In this document: in pieces, positions 5,652 through 6,047 of the stretch
How the letters are laid out: each line of letters opens with the position of its first letter
How positions within the stretch are numbered: the first letter of the stretch is position 1
Assembly (NCBI GenBank): GCA_030621945.1
Contig: JAUXGS010000063.1
Location: 1 to 6,047 of the forward strand
Reading direction: 5' to 3'
Length of the DNA stretch: 6,047 nt
Source of the DNA: Methanosarcinales archaeon
GTDB lineage: Archaea > Halobacteriota > Syntropharchaeia > Alkanophagales > Methanospirareceae
Made by a program: the position numbers and the translations under genes
The notes under the pieces: generated by a model
What the model saw: the letters and a program-made list of their open reading frames with translations, nothing else
What the model was told of the DNA's origin: nothing
The model's database searches: none

Positions 5652-6047
5652 ATGACTAAAAAGAAAGTGTGTGTTGTGGGAATAGGAGTGATGGGAAACG
5701 GATTAGCGCAAGTATGTGCTCAGGCGGGTTATGATACCTCTGTTGTCAGTCGGAGTGAAGAATCTTTAGAGCGGGGTATTGCAAATATAAAACGCAACCT
5801 TTCGGGACTCGTTAAGAAAGGGCGGATGCAGCAAGAGGAGGCGGATAGCATTCTGGATGCATTACGAGCACAGGCGACAACGAGCCTGGAAGAGGGTGCA
5901 AAGGGGGTGGATTTTGTAATAGAAGCAGTGTACGAGGATTTAGAGCTGAAAAAGGAAATATTCAGAGCGTTGGATAGAATCTGTCCAGAGCATACCATTC
6001 TCGCAAGTAATACCTCTACATTTCCTATTATCACTTTAGCTACCGTA
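5652..6047 (+). CDS. 3-hydroxyacyl-CoA dehydrogenase, N-terminal part (cut by window end)
   Basis: The frame is open from ATG 5652 to the window edge, giving 132 residues of a protein normally about 280-300 long, or longer if fused to an enoyl-CoA hydratase. It oxidises (3S)-3-hydroxyacyl-CoA to 3-ketoacyl-CoA with NAD(P), or runs in reverse. The Rossmann motif is VVGIGVMGNG (8-17). DFVIEAVYEDLELK (87-100) contains the family E-A-V-x-E, and ASNTST (118-123) contains the conserved serine of the active-site SNTS motif. The catalytic His/Glu pair would lie beyond the edge. Unusually, the acidic residue expected at the end of the second strand is Ser33, followed by Arg34 (VVSRSEESL), which could favour NADP. 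It follows the DUF35 gene by 35 bases, so an operon with the thiolase is likely. No strong Shine-Dalgarno is present, only a purine run. Confidence 0.92.
   Translation, partial: MTKKKVCVVGIGVMGNGLAQVCAQAGYDTSVVSRSEESLERGIANIKRNLSGLVKKGRMQQEEADSILDALRAQATTSLEEGAKGVDFVIEAVYEDLELKKEIFRALDRICPEHTILASNTSTFPIITLATV

Noticed and set aside
1..6047. CRISPR array, insertion sequence or defence island
   Set aside because: There are no regularly spaced repeats and no transposase, integrase or effector motifs; the genes are housekeeping and acyl-CoA metabolism.

Overview
The window reads as euryarchaeal DNA. It has an archaeal-type Trm5 tRNA methyltransferase, an RPA-like tandem OB-fold protein, an archaeal SCP2-type thiolase paired with a DUF35 zinc-ribbon/OB protein, and TATA-box promoters with short leaders. 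The set fits the methanogen / ANME / Syntrophoarchaeum / Archaeoglobus part of the tree, where acyl-CoA genes of this kind are common. This placement is inference from gene types; no marker gene that fixes the lineage is present.

Layout: positions 1-84 are the GC-rich 3' end of a + strand gene, probably the last beta-sandwich repeat of a secreted or surface protein, followed by a terminator-like hairpin and T tract. Positions 285-1367 (-) encode Trm5. Diverging from it across about 74 bp is a small class I SAM methyltransferase (1442-2008, +). This converges on a PfkB-family sugar/nucleoside kinase (2169-3074 or 3107, -). The 160-bp convergent spacer and both flanking gene ends carry three related AAACTTT/AAAGTTT-type palindromes and an 80-nt segment that can fold as a closed multi-branch structure. 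Divergent from the kinase is a two-OB-fold RPA-like protein (3169-3858, +).

From about 3911 a separate promoter drives an apparent three-gene acyl-CoA operon on the + strand: thiolase (3958-5145), DUF35 protein (5170-5616) and the first 132 codons of a 3-hydroxyacyl-CoA dehydrogenase (5652 to the window end). Thiolase plus DUF35 normally form a substrate-channelling complex with HMG-CoA synthase in archaeal mevalonate synthesis. Here the third partner is instead a hydroxyacyl-CoA dehydrogenase, so the cluster more likely works in beta-oxidation-like or reverse C4 acyl-CoA chemistry: 3-hydroxyacyl-CoA to 3-ketoacyl-CoA, then thiolysis.

I see no CRISPR array, rRNA, recognisable tRNA, transposase or defence gene. 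I did not find a clearly new system. The most worthwhile leads are the acyl-CoA cluster with its unusual dehydrogenase cofactor loop, the palindrome family built into two gene ends, and the foldable 80-nt segment between them.
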